The notes under the pieces are model-generated. The model saw nothing but the letters and a program-made list of their open reading frames with translations. It was not told the DNA's origin and did no database searches. Made by a program: the position numbers and the translations under genes. A stretch of DNA of 64,000 bases, from the NCBI RefSeq assembly GCF_002007485.1, contig NZ_CP015820.1:682001-746000 (forward strand). Reading direction: 5' to 3'. Source of the DNA: Ditibartonella apihabitans (GTDB taxonomy: Bacteria; Pseudomonadota; Alphaproteobacteria; Rhizobiales; Rhizobiaceae). Positions 8,975-18,122 of the stretch are shown piece by piece (positions within the stretch are counted from its first letter, which is position 1; each line of letters begins with the position of its first letter).

Positions 8975-9970
8975 ATGGCAGATCAAAAAAGTAAGGTTGG
9001 CGTTCTCCTGATTAATCTGGGAACGCCAGAAGGTACCGATTCAACAAATGTTCGCAAATATTTGCGTGAATTTTTGTCAGATCGACGGGTAATAGAATGG
9101 CCACGCATTTTATGGTACCCGATTCTTTATGGAATTGTTCTCAATGTACGACCGAAAAAGTCCGGTGCACTTTATAAGCGTATCTGGAATTATGAATTGA
9201 ACGAGTCGCCTTTGCGCACTTATACACGTGCTCAAGCTGAAAAGCTCGGTCCGCTCCTTGATGAGACGAATGTCGAGGTCTATTGGGCCATGCGCTATGG
9301 CAAGCCTTCGATTGACGAGGTGCTCGGCACTATGATCGAGAAGGGGTGCGAAAAAGTTCTGTTTTTCCCTCTTTACCCTCAATATTCTGCAACAACAACG
9401 GCGACGGTACTCGACGCAGTATTCGCAAGCCTTGAAAAACGTCGTTATCAACCGGCTATACGCTCTGTTCCGCCCTATAGCGATGATCCGGTTTATATTG
9501 ATGCGCTCGCCCATTCGGTCGAGACACATTTGAAGACGCTCGAATTTGTTCCGGAAAAAATCATTGCGTCCTATCACGGTATTCCTCAATCCTACGCAAA
9601 AAGGGGTGACCCTTATCCGGAAGAGTGCGTGCGCACAACGGAAGCTTTGCGTAAACGCCTTGGAATGGATGAGAACAAGCTCATTATGTCCTTCCAATCA
9701 CGCTTTGGCCCTGAGGAATGGCTGCAGCCTTATACAGCCGCGACCGTTGAAAAACTTGCGAAAGAAGGCGTCAAATCTATCGCAGTCTTCAATCCGGGTT
9801 TTGTCGTTGATTGTTTGGAAACAGTCGATGAAATGGGCCATGAAGCGCAAAAGACATTCAAAGAAAATGGCGGAGTGAATTTTGTCCATATTCCCTGCCT
9901 GAATGACAGTGAAGACGGCATGAAAGTCATCGCCCATCTTGTAAAAAGAGAGCTTCAGGGCTGGATTTGA
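8975..9970 (+). CDS. hemH: Ferrochelatase
   Basis: Inserts Fe2+ into protoporphyrin IX in the last step of haem synthesis. At 331 residues it has normal bacterial length. Visible landmarks are KVGVLLINLGTPEG at the N-terminus, the metal-binding His in IIASYHGIPQSYAKRGDPY, the family motif QSRFGPEEWLQPYT and the second ligand region PGFVVDCLETVDEMG with its catalytic Glu. It follows omp10 with a 30-base gap and is likely co-transcribed with it. A short gene-poor gap of about 140 bases separates it from qmcA. No Fur- or Irr-like box is evident to me upstream. Confidence 0.97.
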   Translation: MADQKSKVGVLLINLGTPEGTDSTNVRKYLREFLSDRRVIEWPRILWYPILYGIVLNVRPKKSGALYKRIWNYELNESPLRTYTRAQAEKLGPLLDETNVEVYWAMRYGKPSIDEVLGTMIEKGCEKVLFFPLYPQYSATTTATVLDAVFASLEKRRYQPAIRSVPPYSDDPVYIDALAHSVETHLKTLEFVPEKIIASYHGIPQSYAKRGDPYPEECVRTTEALRKRLGMDENKLIMSFQSRFGPEEWLQPYTAATVEKLAKEGVKSIAVFNPGFVVDCLETVDEMGHEAQKTFKENGGVNFVHIPCLNDSEDGMKVIAHLVKRELQGWI

Positions 9971-10112
9971 ACTATTGCTGAAATTAAAAAAATTTTGCAT
10001 TGATCATTAAACGGGGGAAAGCTGCCTTCCATCGCTGTTTGTAGCTTTCCGCTGGCAAATAAAACTGTAACGATACGAATACTGATCTCGATATTTTTTA
10101 AGGGAGAAGAAT

Positions 10113-11138
10113 GTGTTCGGTTTTAATATCGCCTTATTGTTGTTGGTTGTGCTGGTTGTTGCAACATTGTTTGCGGGTATCAAGCAGGTTCCGCAGGGCT
10201 ATCAATATACAGTTGAACGTTTCGGCCGCTATACCAAAACCTTGATGCCGGGACTTAATTTGATTGTTCCGTTTTTTGACCGCATAGGCGCGCGCGTCAA
10301 TATGAAGGAGCAGGTGCTTGATATTCCCACTCAGGAAGTCATTACCCGCGATAACGCAACTGTTTCGGTTGATGCAGTGGCGTTTTTCCAAGTGCTGAAT
10401 GCTGCCCAATCCGCCTATCAGGTATCGGATTTGAATTATGCGGTCTTAAACCTCAATATGACGAATATTCGTACTGTTGTCGGTTCAATGGATCTTGACG
10501 AGCTTTTATCCAACCGCAATACGATCAATGAAAAGCTTTTGCATGTGGTTGATGAAGCAGCCCATCCATGGGGCTTGAAGATGACCCGAATTGAAATAAA
10601 AGATATCCAGCCGCCGCGTGATCTGGTCGACGCTATGGGCCGGCAGATGAAAGCCGAACGCGACAAGCGCGCACAAGTTCTTGAAGCCGAAGGGGACCGC
10701 AATGCCAATATTTTGCGGGCGGAAGGTTTCAAACAGGCACAGATTCTGGAAGCAGAGGGAAAGCGGGAAGCCGCCTATCGGCAGGCAGAAGCACGTGAAC
10801 GTCTGGCAGAAGCAGAGGCAAAAGCAACATTGGTTTTGTCCGAAGCCATTGCGAAGGGAAATGTTCAGGCAATCAATTATTTTGTTGCGCAAAAATATAC
10901 CGATGCCCTTGCCTCTATTGGTACAGCCAATAACCAGAAGGTTGTGTTGATGCCAATGGAAGCTTCATCGCTTATCGGCTCTCTTGGTGGCATCGGTGCC
11001 ATTGCAAAAGAAGTTTTCGGTTCCTCACAAGAGAAAAATAAAGTTGAAAGCAGGACAGGAGACGATGTTTTCTCTCGTGGTTGTTATATGAGGCTTAAGC
11101 AAGCGGTTTTGACCAGTCGGCATATGGTAAAACCCTAA
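10113..11138 (+). CDS. qmcA: SPFH/Band-7 membrane protein, QmcA/paraslipin type
   Basis: An N-terminal membrane anchor (about residues 3-22) is followed by the Band-7/SPFH domain (VPQGYQYTVERFGRY, LIVPFFDRIGARV, IKDIQPPRDLVDAM) and a long charged coiled coil rich in Ala and Glu (KAERDKRAQVLEAEGDRNA onward). Such stomatin-like proteins form oligomeric membrane scaffolds and usually pair with an NfeD protein, as here 112 bases downstream. The start is a GTG at 10113 preceded by AAGGGAG; the overlapping ATG at 10111 is out of frame. The last 40 residues, after EVFGSSQ, are poorly conserved in character and slightly longer than I expect for the family. Confidence 0.9.
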   Translation: MFGFNIALLLLVVLVVATLFAGIKQVPQGYQYTVERFGRYTKTLMPGLNLIVPFFDRIGARVNMKEQVLDIPTQEVITRDNATVSVDAVAFFQVLNAAQSAYQVSDLNYAVLNLNMTNIRTVVGSMDLDELLSNRNTINEKLLHVVDEAAHPWGLKMTRIEIKDIQPPRDLVDAMGRQMKAERDKRAQVLEAEGDRNANILRAEGFKQAQILEAEGKREAAYRQAEARERLAEAEAKATLVLSEAIAKGNVQAINYFVAQKYTDALASIGTANNQKVVLMPMEASSLIGSLGGIGAIAKEVFGSSQEKNKVESRTGDDVFSRGCYMRLKQAVLTSRHMVKP

Positions 11139-11250
11139 GGAGTTTCATCGCTTGTAAAAGGTTGAATTTTTAGACAAGCTGCCAAGCTTCATAGAGTGAG
11201 CATTACTTCATAGAACGAGCGTTAAAAGCTGGCCTTCAGAAGGAACAAGG

Positions 11251-11706
11251 ATGTTTGATTTATTGATGACCTTGGGAGCATGGAACTGGGTGGTTTTAGG
11301 ATTTATCCTGCTCCTTCTTGAACTCATTTTCCCAGGCGTATTTTTTGTCTGGTTCGGTCTCGGGGCTCTTTTAACGGCACTTGTTTCTTTGCTTCTTTAT
11401 AACTTGCCATGGATTGCACACTGGGAAGTTGAAGTCATCTTTTTCCTGATATTTTCTATCATCATGGTGTTGATAGGTCGTAATTTTTTTCGCCGCGATC
11501 GCGAAACCGACGAGCCATTATTAAACAGGAGAACCGACCAGATCATTGGCAAAATAGTTGTTCTTGAGGAACCCGTTCGGGATGGCAAAGGGCGCGTCCG
11601 TATTGATGATACGATATGGCGCATCAAAGGGCCTGATCTTCCTGAAGGTACGGAAGTCAAAGTGGTTGCCTTCGATAATGGTGTTTTCACAATTGAAAAG
11701 GCCTGA
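11251..11706 (+). CDS. NfeD-like membrane protein
   Basis: A 151-residue short NfeD protein. Two to three hydrophobic segments (WVVLGFILLLLELIFPGVFFV, FGLGALLTALVSLLLY, VEVIFFLIFSIIMVLI) are followed by a soluble OB-fold domain (IIGKIVVLEEPVRDGKGRVR to VKVVAFDNGVFTIEK). NfeD proteins partner with SPFH proteins in membrane microdomains; the position right after qmcA supports the pairing. AGAAGGAACAAGG before the ATG is a good ribosome binding site. The following 250 bases hold no obvious gene. Confidence 0.9.
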   Translation: MFDLLMTLGAWNWVVLGFILLLLELIFPGVFFVWFGLGALLTALVSLLLYNLPWIAHWEVEVIFFLIFSIIMVLIGRNFFRRDRETDEPLLNRRTDQIIGKIVVLEEPVRDGKGRVRIDDTIWRIKGPDLPEGTEVKVVAFDNGVFTIEKA

Positions 11707-11963
11707 ATTCAAGGCCACGTTGTGATCCGCCTGTCTTTGATGTGTTTTTCTGATAAAACCTTGTCAATGCCGAACATTTTTTGATGGGCTTCATTTTCGA
11801 CCGGTCAGGCTCTCCTCTTTTCCGACAAAGCTTTCGGATTTCATTTTTTAAACTGTGATAAATAAAGCTATCAACGTGATCTTTTTTTTTCGTGAACGGT
11901 TTTCCTTTTTAATAAATTCGTTTATTCCCTGTGCTGGAACATCAAGCAGGAATTGAAAAAACT

Positions 11964-13247
11964 ATGCGACTGGGTGGGCGCCTTCAGGCGGCAATTGAAG
12001 TATTGCAGGATATCAAATCGCGTCGGCGTCCGGCTGCGGAAGCACTTAAAGATTGGGGGCTTTCGCATAGATTTGCTGGCGCCGGTGACAGGGCTGCAAT
12101 CGGCAATATTGTTTATGACGCCTTGCGGGAACGTTATTTACTTGAATGGCGCATGGATAGCGATGATCCTCATGACACAGCCTTTGGTGCATTGTTGGAA
12201 GATGGCGGGCTTTCGCTTGATGAACTTGCGCGTAGTCTTGATGGAGACCGTTTTGCACCGGAACCATTGGGTGAACATAGCCGCAATATGTGGCTCACCA
12301 AAAATATTGACGAAGCGCCCGATTATATTCGGGGAAACCTGCCGCAATGGTGTGTTCCTCTATTTCAGGATATTTTCGGCTCCCATTGGCTTGATGAAGC
12401 TGTCGCATTGGCAAAACGCCCACCACTTGATTTACGTGTGAACCGCTTGAAGGCAAAACCCGAAAAGATTATGCGCGAACTTGCGGGAACAGGTGCCAAA
12501 CCGGTCTCATGGTTTGATATCGCTTTACGCATTCCACCGATCGAGAAATTGAAACGGCACCCTAATGTGCAGGCAGAGCCGGCCTTCCAAAAAGGCTATT
12601 TTGAAGTGCAGGATCTCGGATCGCAAATCGTCGCAAGACTTGCCGGAGCAAAAGTCGGTATGCAAGTGCTTGACTATTGTGCGGGCGCTGGTGGAAAAAC
12701 ATTGGCTATGGCGGCGGATATGGAAAACCGTGGTCAAATTCACTGTTATGACGCGGAAAAAGCCCGTCTTGCTCCGATTTTTGAACGTCTGCGTCGCTCC
12801 GGTGTGCGCAATGTTCAACCGCACGTCAATATAAGCGAACTCGACGCATTGAGAGGTCAAATGGATATTGTGCTGCTTGATGCACCTTGCACAGGTACGG
12901 GAACATGGCGCCGCCGTCCGGATGCCAAATGGCGCTTGACAGAAGGCCAGCTTGAACGCCGTATTGCAGAACAGAAAACCGTTTTGAACGCGACCTTACC
13001 TTATCTTAAAGTTGGCGGTCATCTCGTCTATATTACATGTTCGCTGCTTTCTTCCGAAAATGACAAACAAATAGCGGCTTTTCTCAAGGAAAATTCGCAA
13101 TTCAAAGAAATCGACATGAAAAATTTGTGGCAGCAACATTTCGGGAAAGATGCACCAAGGCCGGTATTTCCTGAACATGGGCTGGTTTTATCTCCGGCAA
13201 GTACAGATACAGACGGCTTTTTTATATCGGTTCTTGAAAAACGTTAA
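11964..13247 (+). CDS. rsmB: RsmB/NOP-family rRNA (cytosine-C5) methyltransferase
   Basis: Methylates a cytosine of rRNA using S-adenosylmethionine. The N-terminal half is an RNA-binding NusB/RsmB-like region; the C-terminal half is a Rossmann methyltransferase with motif I DYCAGAGGKTLAMA, motif IV LDAPCTGTGTWRRRPDAKW and motif VI YITCSLLSSEN. The two cysteines in DAPC and ITC are the base-releasing and catalytic pair of m5C RNA methyltransferases. The frame opens at a GTG (11931) without a ribosome binding site; ATG 11964, starting MRLGGRLQAAIEVLQ, agrees with alphaproteobacterial relatives as I recall them. Whether the target is exactly 16S C967 as for E. coli RsmB is not provable here. Confidence 0.88.
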   Translation: MRLGGRLQAAIEVLQDIKSRRRPAAEALKDWGLSHRFAGAGDRAAIGNIVYDALRERYLLEWRMDSDDPHDTAFGALLEDGGLSLDELARSLDGDRFAPEPLGEHSRNMWLTKNIDEAPDYIRGNLPQWCVPLFQDIFGSHWLDEAVALAKRPPLDLRVNRLKAKPEKIMRELAGTGAKPVSWFDIALRIPPIEKLKRHPNVQAEPAFQKGYFEVQDLGSQIVARLAGAKVGMQVLDYCAGAGGKTLAMAADMENRGQIHCYDAEKARLAPIFERLRRSGVRNVQPHVNISELDALRGQMDIVLLDAPCTGTGTWRRRPDAKWRLTEGQLERRIAEQKTVLNATLPYLKVGGHLVYITCSLLSSENDKQIAAFLKENSQFKEIDMKNLWQQHFGKDAPRPVFPEHGLVLSPASTDTDGFFISVLEKR

Positions 13248-13267
13248 ACATAATGACGAGGTCAAGC

Positions 13268-13882
13268 ATGTGGGGTGGAAAATCGGTTCTTTTTCTGATG
13301 GCAACCGAACTGGAATATGGCGAGCACCTCAAAAAGCTCATTAAACCGCACATTATTGGCGTGGGGCCGATCGAGGCCGCGATCAATACGACAAAAATTT
13401 TAAGTGCTATGAAAAACGAGAATCGCTTGCCCGATCTTGTTGTCTCGCTCGGTTCGAGTGGCTCACAAAAGCTCAAACAAACAGAAGTTTATCAGGTGTC
13501 ATCTGTGAGCTGGCGCGATATGGATGCAACGGTACTGGGTGTTGAAAAGGGGGTAACGCCTTTTGTTGATCTGCCCGCAACTGTGAAAATGCCGACATTG
13601 ATACCCGATTTCCCGTCTGCAAGCCTATCGACCGGCGGCGATGTTGTTTCCGGTGATGGTTATAAAACTATCGAAACCGATATGGTTGATATGGAAACCT
13701 ATGCCGTATTGCGAAGCTGCCAGACATTCAATGTTCCTTTATTCGGATTGCGCGGTATCTCCGATGGTCAAAAGGAGCTGGAACATGCAATGGATTGGCG
13801 CCAATATTTGCATATTGTTGATGAAAAACTGGCAAATGCTTTGATGCTGCTTGATAAGGTGCTGGAACATCCGGAAAAATGA
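13268..13882 (+). CDS. mtnN: 5'-methylthioadenosine/S-adenosylhomocysteine nucleosidase
   Basis: Hydrolyses the N-glycosidic bond of methylthioadenosine and S-adenosylhomocysteine, the by-products of polyamine and methylation reactions, including that of the methyltransferase encoded just upstream. PNP/UDP phosphorylase fold: IIGVGPIEAAINTT near the N-terminus, the substrate motif MVDMETYAVLRSC and the catalytic Asp in RGISDG. GAGG six bases before ATG 13268 favours this start over the ATG at 13253. At about 204 residues it is shorter than E. coli MtnN (about 230), as in several alphaproteobacteria. It lies 20 bases after the preceding gene, so an operon is likely. Confidence 0.87.
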   Translation: MWGGKSVLFLMATELEYGEHLKKLIKPHIIGVGPIEAAINTTKILSAMKNENRLPDLVVSLGSSGSQKLKQTEVYQVSSVSWRDMDATVLGVEKGVTPFVDLPATVKMPTLIPDFPSASLSTGGDVVSGDGYKTIETDMVDMETYAVLRSCQTFNVPLFGLRGISDGQKELEHAMDWRQYLHIVDEKLANALMLLDKVLEHPEK

Positions 13883-13897
13883 AATTGACGGGCTATC

Positions 13898-13918
13898 AAA
13901 ATAACGAGCCGTTATTTT
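13898..13918 (+). terminator. Possible terminator after mtnN
   Basis: A 9-bp stem AAAATAACG / CGTTATTTT around AGC, ending in four T within the stem. It is AT-rich and weak, but it sits 16 bases after the mtnN stop and before guaA. Confidence 0.4.
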
Positions 13919-13997
13919 GCAAGCTTTGCGGTTTAAAAACTGTTTTGTCATCTATCACCCGATTGCATTTCTTAAAAAGACTCTTTAAAGGCTTTCT

Positions 13998-15557
13998 ATG
14001 AGCACAACACATCCTGACACAATTCTGATTATAGATTTCGGTTCGCAAGTAACCCAGCTTATTGCACGCCGTGTGCGTGAAGCCGGTGTCTATTCCGAAA
14101 TCGTACCGTTCCAGTCTGCTGCAGACGCTTTCAAGCGTATCAAGCCGAAAGCGGTTATTCTTTCCGGTTCTCCCCATTCAACCGTTGATATAGGGTCTCC
14201 GAGAGCACCGCAAGAGATATTCGATGCAGGGATTCCTGTTCTTGGTATCTGTTATGGCGAACAGACAATGTGCGCACAACTTGGCGGCAAAGTCGAAGCG
14301 GGGCATGAACGCGAGTTCGGGCGCGCAGATCTTACCGTTGAAGCAGATAGTGCTCTCTTTCAAGGCATATGGGAAAAAGGAACCCATCATCAGGTCTGGA
14401 TGAGCCATGGTGACAGGGTCACTGCTTTGCCGGAAGGCTTCAAAGTTATCGGCACCTCGAAAGGTGCGCCTTTTGCTGCGATTTCTGATGAAAAACGCCA
14501 TTTTTATGCCGTGCAATTCCATCCGGAAGTTGTTCATACCTTGGATGGCGCACGTCTTTTGCAGAATTTCGTCCACAATATCGCCGGTATCAAAGGCGAC
14601 TGGTCTATGAAAACCTATCGCGAACAGGCCATTTCTGCCATTCGCCGGCAGGTGGGGAAGGGGCGCGTTATCTGCGGCCTTTCAGGCGGGGTTGATTCGT
14701 CCGTTGCGGCGGTGCTTATTCATGAAGCCATTGGCAATCAGTTGACATGCATTTTTGTCGATCATGGTTTGATGCGCAAAAATGAAGCTGAAGAGGTCGT
14801 CTCGATGTTTCGCGAGACCTATAATATTCCGCTTGTTCATGTTGACGCATCCGATCTTTTTATCAATGCGCTTGAAGGGGTGAGCGACCCCGAAAAGAAG
14901 CGCAAGATTATCGGCCGCCTGTTTATCGAAGTTTTTGAAAAAGAAGCCAAAAAGCTTGGTGGTGCGGAATTTTTAGCACAGGGCACACTTTATCCGGATG
15001 TGATTGAGAGCGTGTCATTCTCGGGTGGTCCCTCGGTCACGATCAAAAGCCATCACAATGTTGGCGGCTTGCCGGAACGCATGAATATGAAACTGGTCGA
15101 ACCGTTACGCGAACTGTTCAAAGATGAAGTTCGCACTCTGGGGCGTGAACTTGGCTTGCCGGAAAAGTTTATCGGGCGTCATCCTTTCCCCGGTCCCGGC
15201 CTTGCTATTCGTTGCCCCGGTGGAGTGACGAGAGAAAAACTCGATATTTTGCGTGAGGCGGATGCCGTTTATCTTGATGAAATTCGTAAAGCCGGCCTTT
15301 ATGATAAAATCTGGCAAGCTTTTGCTGTTCTCCTTCCGGTACAAACGGTGGGTGTCATGGGTGACGGGCGAACATATGAATATGTTTGTGCGTTAAGAGC
15401 TGTGACATCGGTCGACGGAATGACAGCCGACTTTTATCGTTACGATATGGATTTTCTGGCACAAGCTGCAAATCGCATTATTAACGAAGTGCGCGGCATC
15501 AATCGCGTCGTCTATGATATTACGTCGAAACCACCGGGAACCATCGAGTGGGAATAA
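13998..15557 (+). CDS. guaA: GMP synthase (glutamine-hydrolysing)
   Basis: Converts XMP to GMP with glutamine and ATP. The N-terminal class I glutamine amidotransferase has the nucleophile motif GICYGEQT and the His-Glu of QFHPEVVHT. The ATP pyrophosphatase domain carries the P-loop [15 protein letters not shown], and the C-terminal dimerisation domain has [13 protein letters not shown] and ends PGTIEWE. The 519 residues are complete and of normal length. It is bounded by a weak terminator upstream and a strong one downstream, so it is probably transcribed alone. No purine riboswitch is evident in the 115-base leader. Confidence 0.98.
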   Translation: MSTTHPDTILIIDFGSQVTQLIARRVREAGVYSEIVPFQSAADAFKRIKPKAVILSGSPHSTVDIGSPRAPQEIFDAGIPVLGICYGEQTMCAQLGGKVEAGHEREFGRADLTVEADSALFQGIWEKGTHHQVWMSHGDRVTALPEGFKVIGTSKGAPFAAISDEKRHFYAVQFHPEVVHTLDGARLLQNFVHNIAGIKGDWSMKTYREQAISAIRRQVGKGRVICGLSGGVDSSVAAVLIHEAIGNQLTCIFVDHGLMRKNEAEEVVSMFRETYNIPLVHVDASDLFINALEGVSDPEKKRKIIGRLFIEVFEKEAKKLGGAEFLAQGTLYPDVIESVSFSGGPSVTIKSHHNVGGLPERMNMKLVEPLRELFKDEVRTLGRELGLPEKFIGRHPFPGPGLAIRCPGGVTREKLDILREADAVYLDEIRKAGLYDKIWQAFAVLLPVQTVGVMGDGRTYEYVCALRAVTSVDGMTADFYRYDMDFLAQAANRIINEVRGINRVVYDITSKPPGTIEWE

Positions 15558-15584
15558 AATAAACTGAATATTCGAGAATATTGT

Positions 15585-15622
15585 AAATGCCATTGAAGAA
15601 CAGATTTCTTCAATGGCATTTT
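15585..15622 (+). terminator. Strong terminator of guaA
   Basis: A perfect 16-bp stem (15585-15600 with 15606-15621) around the loop CAGAT, starting 28 bases after the guaA stop and ending in a short T-run. Confidence 0.9.
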
Positions 15623-15706
15623 CTTAAGTTATATTGTTAAAGTGACTTTATTGAGCGGTTTCAGGTTTGAATGATAAATTCAGGAAGGTTGTTTTATCGG
15701 GCAACT

Positions 15707-17044
15707 TCAAACATACCGCATCAATAAAGCATAATTCAATTGAACATCTTCAGGGATGGGAATGTAGACAATATGCCCGTCACCGGGTGCTACAGTAATG
15801 TCTTCGTTCTTTTTATTTTTCAGTGATTTTATTGTAAAATTGATATTGCCATCCGGCGTCATCATTTCCACTTTGTCATTCAATTCAAAGCGGTTTTTGA
15901 CAGCAACTTCCGCAAGTCCGTTCACGCGTTTTCCGCTAAATTCGCCAACAAATTGCTGACGGCCGGGAAGCGATGAGCCGGTAGCATAATTCTGGTATTC
16001 TTTATGTTTATGGCGTTGCAAAAAGCCTTCGGTATAACCGCGGTGGGCAAGGGATTCCAGAACCACCATCAAATTGTCGTCAAAGGGGCGTCCGGCCAGA
16101 GCATCATCAATCGCCTTGCGGTAAACTTGTGCAGTACGGGCAACATAATAATGCGATTTGGTGCGCCCCTCGATTTTTAACGAATTGACACCGATGTTGA
16201 TAAGTTTTTCGACATATTGAACCGCGCGAAGGTCTTTTGAATTCATGATATATGTGCCGTGTTCGTCTTCAAACGCGGTCATTTCGGCTTCCGGACGATT
16301 CGCTTCATGAAGCACAAATACCTTGTCGGTGGTTGGCCCTTCGCCAAGATCGGGCTGAATTTCCGCGCTTACCGTCTCTTCAACTTTGACAATTTCGCCC
16401 AGTTCATTCTCGACGCCTTCTTCGACACCATATTTCCAGCGGCAGGCATTCGTACATGTTCCCTGATTGGCATCGCGGTGGTTGATGTAGCCCGAGAGAA
16501 GGCAACGCCCCGAATAGGCCATGCATAATGCACCATGAACAAAGACTTCCAACTCGATGTCGGGAACGTTTTCACGGATTTCTTCAATTTCCTTCAGTGA
16601 CAATTCCCTTGAGAGAATGACGCGTGTCAATCCCATGCTTTTCCAGAACTTGACGGTTGCCCAATTCACAGCATTCGATTGTACCGAAAGGTGAATATCG
16701 ACATCGGGAAAATTTTCCCGCACCATCATAATCAATCCCGGATCTGACATGATGAGAGCATCAGGATTCATGTCGATAACAGGTTTTAATTCACTCACAA
16801 AACTTTTAAGCTTGCTGTTGTGGGGGGCAATGTTGACAACAACATAGAATTTTTTGCCCTCGGAATGGGCTTCGTCAATGCCTATTTTCAAATTTTCTTC
16901 ATGATTGAATTCATTATTGCGTACCCGCAAGCTGTAGCGGGGCTGGCCTGCATAAACCGCATCCGCGCCATAGGCAAAAGCGTAACGCATAGATTTCAAT
17001 GTGCCCGCAGGACTTAACAATTCGGTTTTATGAAGTTTTGACAT
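15707..17044 (-). CDS. trhP: tRNA uridine-34 hydroxylase TrhP (YegQ), peptidase U32 family
   Basis: TrhP uses prephenate-dependent chemistry to hydroxylate U34 of tRNAs (5-hydroxyuridine, precursor of cmo5U/mo5U). U32 signatures are complete: LLSPAGTLKSMRYAFAYGAD at the N-terminus, then EVFVHGALCMAYSGRCLLSGY, NQGTCTNACRWKY (Fe-S cysteines) and IEGRTKSHYYVARTAQVYR. The C-terminal domain ends QLNYALLMRYV. Long blocks appear nearly identical to E. coli YegQ as I remember it, which is unusually close for an alphaproteobacterium (see findings). The gene stands alone, convergent with guaA. Confidence 0.9.
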   Translation of the reverse strand: MSKLHKTELLSPAGTLKSMRYAFAYGADAVYAGQPRYSLRVRNNEFNHEENLKIGIDEAHSEGKKFYVVVNIAPHNSKLKSFVSELKPVIDMNPDALIMSDPGLIMMVRENFPDVDIHLSVQSNAVNWATVKFWKSMGLTRVILSRELSLKEIEEIRENVPDIELEVFVHGALCMAYSGRCLLSGYINHRDANQGTCTNACRWKYGVEEGVENELGEIVKVEETVSAEIQPDLGEGPTTDKVFVLHEANRPEAEMTAFEDEHGTYIMNSKDLRAVQYVEKLINIGVNSLKIEGRTKSHYYVARTAQVYRKAIDDALAGRPFDDNLMVVLESLAHRGYTEGFLQRHKHKEYQNYATGSSLPGRQQFVGEFSGKRVNGLAEVAVKNRFELNDKVEMMTPDGNINFTIKSLKNKKNEDITVAPGDGHIVYIPIPEDVQLNYALLMRYV

Positions 17045-17226
17045 TGATTGAAAGAGCCTTGAAAATTGAGCTGTTGTTTAGCAGAACTGGCCTATCCGTT
17101 CAACCTTTCAGAAAACATAATTTCAGAAGATTAATCTTCATTACAACATCCGGTTTTACCGGAATTGAAGGTTGAAGCGAGAGTAAACAGCATGCAGAAT
17201 TTTAAAGAATATAATTTAAAACATGT

Positions 17227-17290
17227 GGGTAAAAATGCAGCTGTTAAACTGCGAGGGTAAAAATGCATGGGTAAAAGTGTGCGGGTTAAG
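17227..17290. repeat. Degenerate 14-base repeats GGGTAAAAATGCA
   Basis: GGGTAAAAATGCAG at 17227-17240, GGGTAAAAATGCAT at 17255-17268, then a diverged GGGTAAAAGTGTGC at 17269-17282 and GGGTTAAG after it. Phasing is in multiples of 14 bases. Open frame 17131-17340 on the minus strand crosses the array but has no other support. Confidence 0.6.
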
Positions 17291-17430
17291 AAAATATGCG
17301 CTATCACGATCAAACTTTTTATCCATGCAGAAATTATCATTCCATCCCATAGACGGCCGCGGCTAAGGTGTCCAAGTTGGTGGCCATGGCGTAGACAGCC
17401 AATTTGATCGAAGCAGGATTGAAGTAATCC

Positions 17431-17946
17431 TTAATCACAAAAATAGGCCCATTGCAGAAGTGCCTGACGCTGGCGCGGACGACAGAAAAAATCATCGGGG
17501 TCACAATTTTTTCTGAGCTGGGCGAGATGGCGGCGCATCTGTTTCCAACGTTTGATCTGCCGCTCGTCTTCGCCTTCGATACGGCGGCCCGAATAATAAC
17601 GGCAATACCACTGGAACCAGCCGCGCGGATCATTGTCATAAATCCAGCCTTTAGCCTTCCAGTAGGAAAGGGGCTTACCGGCCAATACACCATAATAATT
17701 CATGTCAGCCCGTTTGCCTTCCGGCGATAGTTTTGCGTTTTGAAACCAGTTTGAAGGAAACTCGTTTCTGCAATCGGTCATATATTTTCCGCCGAAAACG
17801 CCCATTTCCAACATTTGGCTAGGGGTTAACTGCGGTTCAAAATCGGCTGAAAAGTTTTTTCCCTCTTCACACACGCGTTCATAGCGATAGCCATGTTGCA
17901 TTTTATCGTTAACCTCTACCCATAAAGACATGGAATATTGCTCCAT
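17431..17946 (-). CDS. Conserved hypothetical protein (171 aa, Trp/Tyr-rich)
   Basis: No function is known to me, but the sequence has the look of a conserved soluble protein: LTPSQMLEMGVFGGKYMTDC, EFPSNWFQNAKLS, WIYDNDPRGWFQWYCRYYSG, RRHLAQLRKNC and PRQRQALLQWAYFCD. The block DPRGWFQWYCRYYxGRR followed by a CRPRQRQALLQWAY ending occurs in an uncharacterised family of bacteria and some fungi, as far as I recall. It is aromatic and Cys-rich (five Cys in the body), with no signal peptide or membrane segment. It is read on the minus strand just before the autotransporter in map order but has its own spacing and no clear operon partner. Confidence 0.7.
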   Translation of the reverse strand: MEQYSMSLWVEVNDKMQHGYRYERVCEEGKNFSADFEPQLTPSQMLEMGVFGGKYMTDCRNEFPSNWFQNAKLSPEGKRADMNYYGVLAGKPLSYWKAKGWIYDNDPRGWFQWYCRYYSGRRIEGEDERQIKRWKQMRRHLAQLRKNCDPDDFFCRPRQRQALLQWAYFCD

Positions 17947-18122
17947 TGTTTGAACGAATAAACGAATAGTTATGTCGGAAGATAAAAAGTCCAGTGTTTG
18001 GACAAAAAGAGAATGAACGGGGTCGTTGCATTCACGACAATTGAGGTTTTCGGTTTTTCAACCGGAATGGTTTTGAAGGATTATTCCCCATCGCATGGAT
18101 GAAGAACAATCCCTCCTCAAAC

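Noticed and set aside
10002-10062. GGAAAGCT ... AGCTTTCC hairpin after hemH
   Set aside because: Nineteen-base loop and no T-run, so not convincing as a terminator.
17131-17340. 69-codon minus-strand frame over the 14-base repeats
   Set aside because: Repeat-derived composition, no ribosome binding site, no similarity I recognise.
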